A stretch of DNA of 64,000 nucleotides from Barnesiella viscericola DSM 18177 (GTDB taxonomy: Bacteria; Bacteroidota; Bacteroidia; Bacteroidales; Barnesiellaceae), in contig NZ_CP007034.1 in NCBI RefSeq assembly GCF_000512915.1, positions 1 to 64,000 of the forward strand, given 5' to 3'. Within the stretch, counting starts at the first letter, position 1. Every line of letters starts with the position of its first letter. Shown piece after piece: positions 62,862 through 64,000 of the stretch. Both the position numbers and the translations under genes were made by a program. A model generated the notes under the pieces. The model saw nothing but the letters and a program-made list of their open reading frames with translations. It was not told the origin of the DNA and did not search any database.

Positions 62862-63515
62862 TTAATCCACATCATCGTTGAGTTTGTCGAAAATATCGTC
62901 GTCCCCTTGTTGATGACCGAAAATATCGGTGTAATGGCTGGATTGTGTATGATGGTGGTGATGATGACCGCAATCGCAATGGTCGTCGTCCTCGTCATCT
63001 TCATCATCGTTGGGCGAGTACTTGATGTTGTGCAGCGCCCGCAGAACGTTTACCAGTTGTTGTCCCCAATAGGAGACAAAGTTTTCGTAGCAAATGTACA
63101 GGGCTTCGAGCATCTGGGGCTCGTTGCCCAAGCGATATATCGAGATAAAGTCTTTTAAGTCCTGATAGATGTCGGCAAGACCCTCCGAGATACTGGCGGC
63201 CAAGGGAGTCTCGCTGTATTTCATGTCGGTTTGGAACACTTCCAGGTAGTTGTCGTCTTCGCCCAGCAGGCTCTCCATGTTCAGTCTGATGGTTTCGTAC
63301 AGGCTTTCGGTAACGAACCGTTCGGTATATCCCTCCTCTTCGGGTTCTTCGGGCGAGAGCAGGGTGGCTTTGAGGTACAGCAGCGGGAGTATCTTGATGA
63401 TTTTGTCTATAAATTCGTCTCTTTCCAGTTCGGGAGTACGTTCGATAAAGGCGCAATATTCGGCACTTACGGTGACAAATTCGATGATGTTCTTTGAATA
63501 AATGCGTTCGTCCAT
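62862..63515 (-). CDS. DUF5063 protein with Asp/His-rich tail
   Basis: A 217-residue protein of unknown function (DUF5063-like). The first about 160 residues are helical with the segments IIEFVTVSAEYCAFIE, LPLLYLKATLL and ENFVSYWGQQLVNVLRALH. The tail is very acidic and then histidine-rich (DDEDDEDDDHCDCGHHHHHH), followed by another acidic stretch. The histidine, cysteine and acid cluster could bind metal. It starts one base within the stop of nadD (TAATG), so translational coupling is likely; only five bases separate it from the exonuclease gene. Confidence 0.75.
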   Translation of the reverse strand: MDERIYSKNIIEFVTVSAEYCAFIERTPELERDEFIDKIIKILPLLYLKATLLSPEEPEEEGYTERFVTESLYETIRLNMESLLGEDDNYLEVFQTDMKYSETPLAASISEGLADIYQDLKDFISIYRLGNEPQMLEALYICYENFVSYWGQQLVNVLRALHNIKYSPNDDEDDEDDDHCDCGHHHHHHTQSSHYTDIFGHQQGDDDIFDKLNDDVD

Positions 63516-64000
63516 TACTCGTTGTTTTTATAAAGTCCGTGTTTGATTATATAGTTATATACCGACTGGGGTACGAAATAGTTCATGTTCTTGCCGGCGG
63601 CGATACCCGCTCGCACCTGTGTCGATGAAATTTCGATGAGGGGAGCCCGGCAATATCGCACGGTGGGAGGGAGCTTTGTCTCGTCGATCTCGTAGCCCCG
63701 CCGGGGATAGATGCACACGTGGTATTCGTCGACGATGCGACGGCTTTCGTACCACCGGTCGAACAGCAGCCAGTTGTCGGCCCCGATGACGAGGGTGAAT
63801 TCGCGGTCGGGGTAGCGGCTTCTGAGGTGGTCGAGCGTGCGAATTGTGTAGGAGGGGAGGGGGAGCGAAAACTCCGCATCGGTCACCACGATTTTGGGAT
63901 TGCCCGTCACGGCGAGTCGCAGCATCTCGATGCGTTGCCGGTCGGCCTCGGGCGACAGCTTTTCCCGCAGGGGGTTCTGAGGCGTCACCGATATCCACAC
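63515..64000 (-). CDS. nadD: Nicotinate-nucleotide adenylyltransferase, C-terminal part
   Basis: This enzyme adenylates nicotinate mononucleotide in NAD synthesis. The 161 residues in the window lack the N-terminal part with the GSFNPIHIGH motif, which must lie beyond the right edge, so this is a partial gene and the Met at 64000 is not the true start. Visible family segments: TPQNPLREKL, the IGADNWLLFDRWY core and ISSTQVRAGIAAGKNMNYFVP with the diagnostic ISSTxxR motif. It overlaps the next gene by one base (TAATG). Confidence 0.93.
   Translation of the reverse strand: MWISVTPQNPLREKLSPEADRQRIEMLRLAVTGNPKIVVTDAEFSLPLPSYTIRTLDHLRSRYPDREFTLVIGADNWLLFDRWYESRRIVDEYHVCIYPRRGYEIDETKLPPTVRYCRAPLIEISSTQVRAGIAAGKNMNYFVPQSVYNYIIKHGLYKNNE

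Noticed and set aside
1-64000. tRNA, rRNA or CRISPR arrays
   Set aside because: I saw no GGTTCGAATCC-type T-loops with acceptor stems, no rRNA segments and no regularly spaced short repeats with unique spacers.
1-64000. Transposase or integrase genes, IS ends or phage genes
   Set aside because: None of the supported genes belongs to these classes. The only mobile-like signals are the short repeats around 48.7-49.7 kb.

Overview
This 64 kb window looks like chromosome from an anaerobic gut-type member of the order Bacteroidales. The evidence is paired SusC/SusD outer-membrane systems, an ECF sigma/FecR pair, C-terminal tails of type IX secretion (T9SS) type, Bacteroidetes-type promoters (TTTG, about 20 bp, TAnnTTTG) and serine-type sulfatases with their anaerobic maturase. 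The GC-rich codon use, T9SS tails and dnaA at the left edge would suit a Barnesiella-like genome numbered from dnaA. That taxonomic guess is inference only.

Layout. 0.3-12.8 kb is mostly housekeeping: dnaA, a nitroreductase, a class II (B12-dependent) ribonucleotide reductase, an exported amidohydrolase fused to an ABM-like domain beside an AraC regulator, a CBM20-bearing 4-alpha-glucanotransferase, cysteine synthase and endonuclease IV. 13-45.5 kb is a large glycan-utilisation island: a Ser-type sulfatase, a GH31 enzyme, four tandem exported beta-helix paralogues, ECF sigma plus FecR anti-sigma, an STN-bearing SusC with its SusD, a second SusC/SusD pair lacking the regulatory domains, a DUF1735/PKD lipoprotein, two clan GH-A hydrolase-like proteins (one with L-domain-like repeats and a T9SS tail), a GH92 mannosidase, an exported FAD oxidoreductase and a truncated exported Gfo/Idh-like protein. 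It ends at a strong terminator at 45.47 kb. From SusC1 to the Gfo/Idh gene every gene is on the + strand with short gaps, so this is probably one long transcription unit under trans-envelope sigma/anti-sigma control.

45.5-64 kb is mixed: a split ThrE-type exporter; a short MetE-like protein behind a clear cobalamin riboswitch; a long-hairpin RNA that looks like 6S RNA; a zinc-ribbon membrane protein between REP-like repeats; pyruvate phosphate dikinase; an RlmD-type rRNA methyltransferase; an anaerobic sulfatase maturase divergent from a second Ser-type sulfatase; a BlaI/BlaR1-like regulator-protease pair with four evenly phased operator dyads; an MFS transporter; a small beta-barrel; an RNase D-like exonuclease; DUF5063; and the C-terminal part of nadD.

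Points most worth a second look: the phased four-operator array before blaI together with the TonB-plug-like repeats on the BlaR1 homologue; the B12-riboswitch-controlled MetE-like protein whose zinc-ligand motifs look degenerate; the 6S-like RNA; and the four tandem beta-helix proteins next to the sigma/anti-sigma SusCD locus with its unusual GH-A proteins and exported redox proteins.
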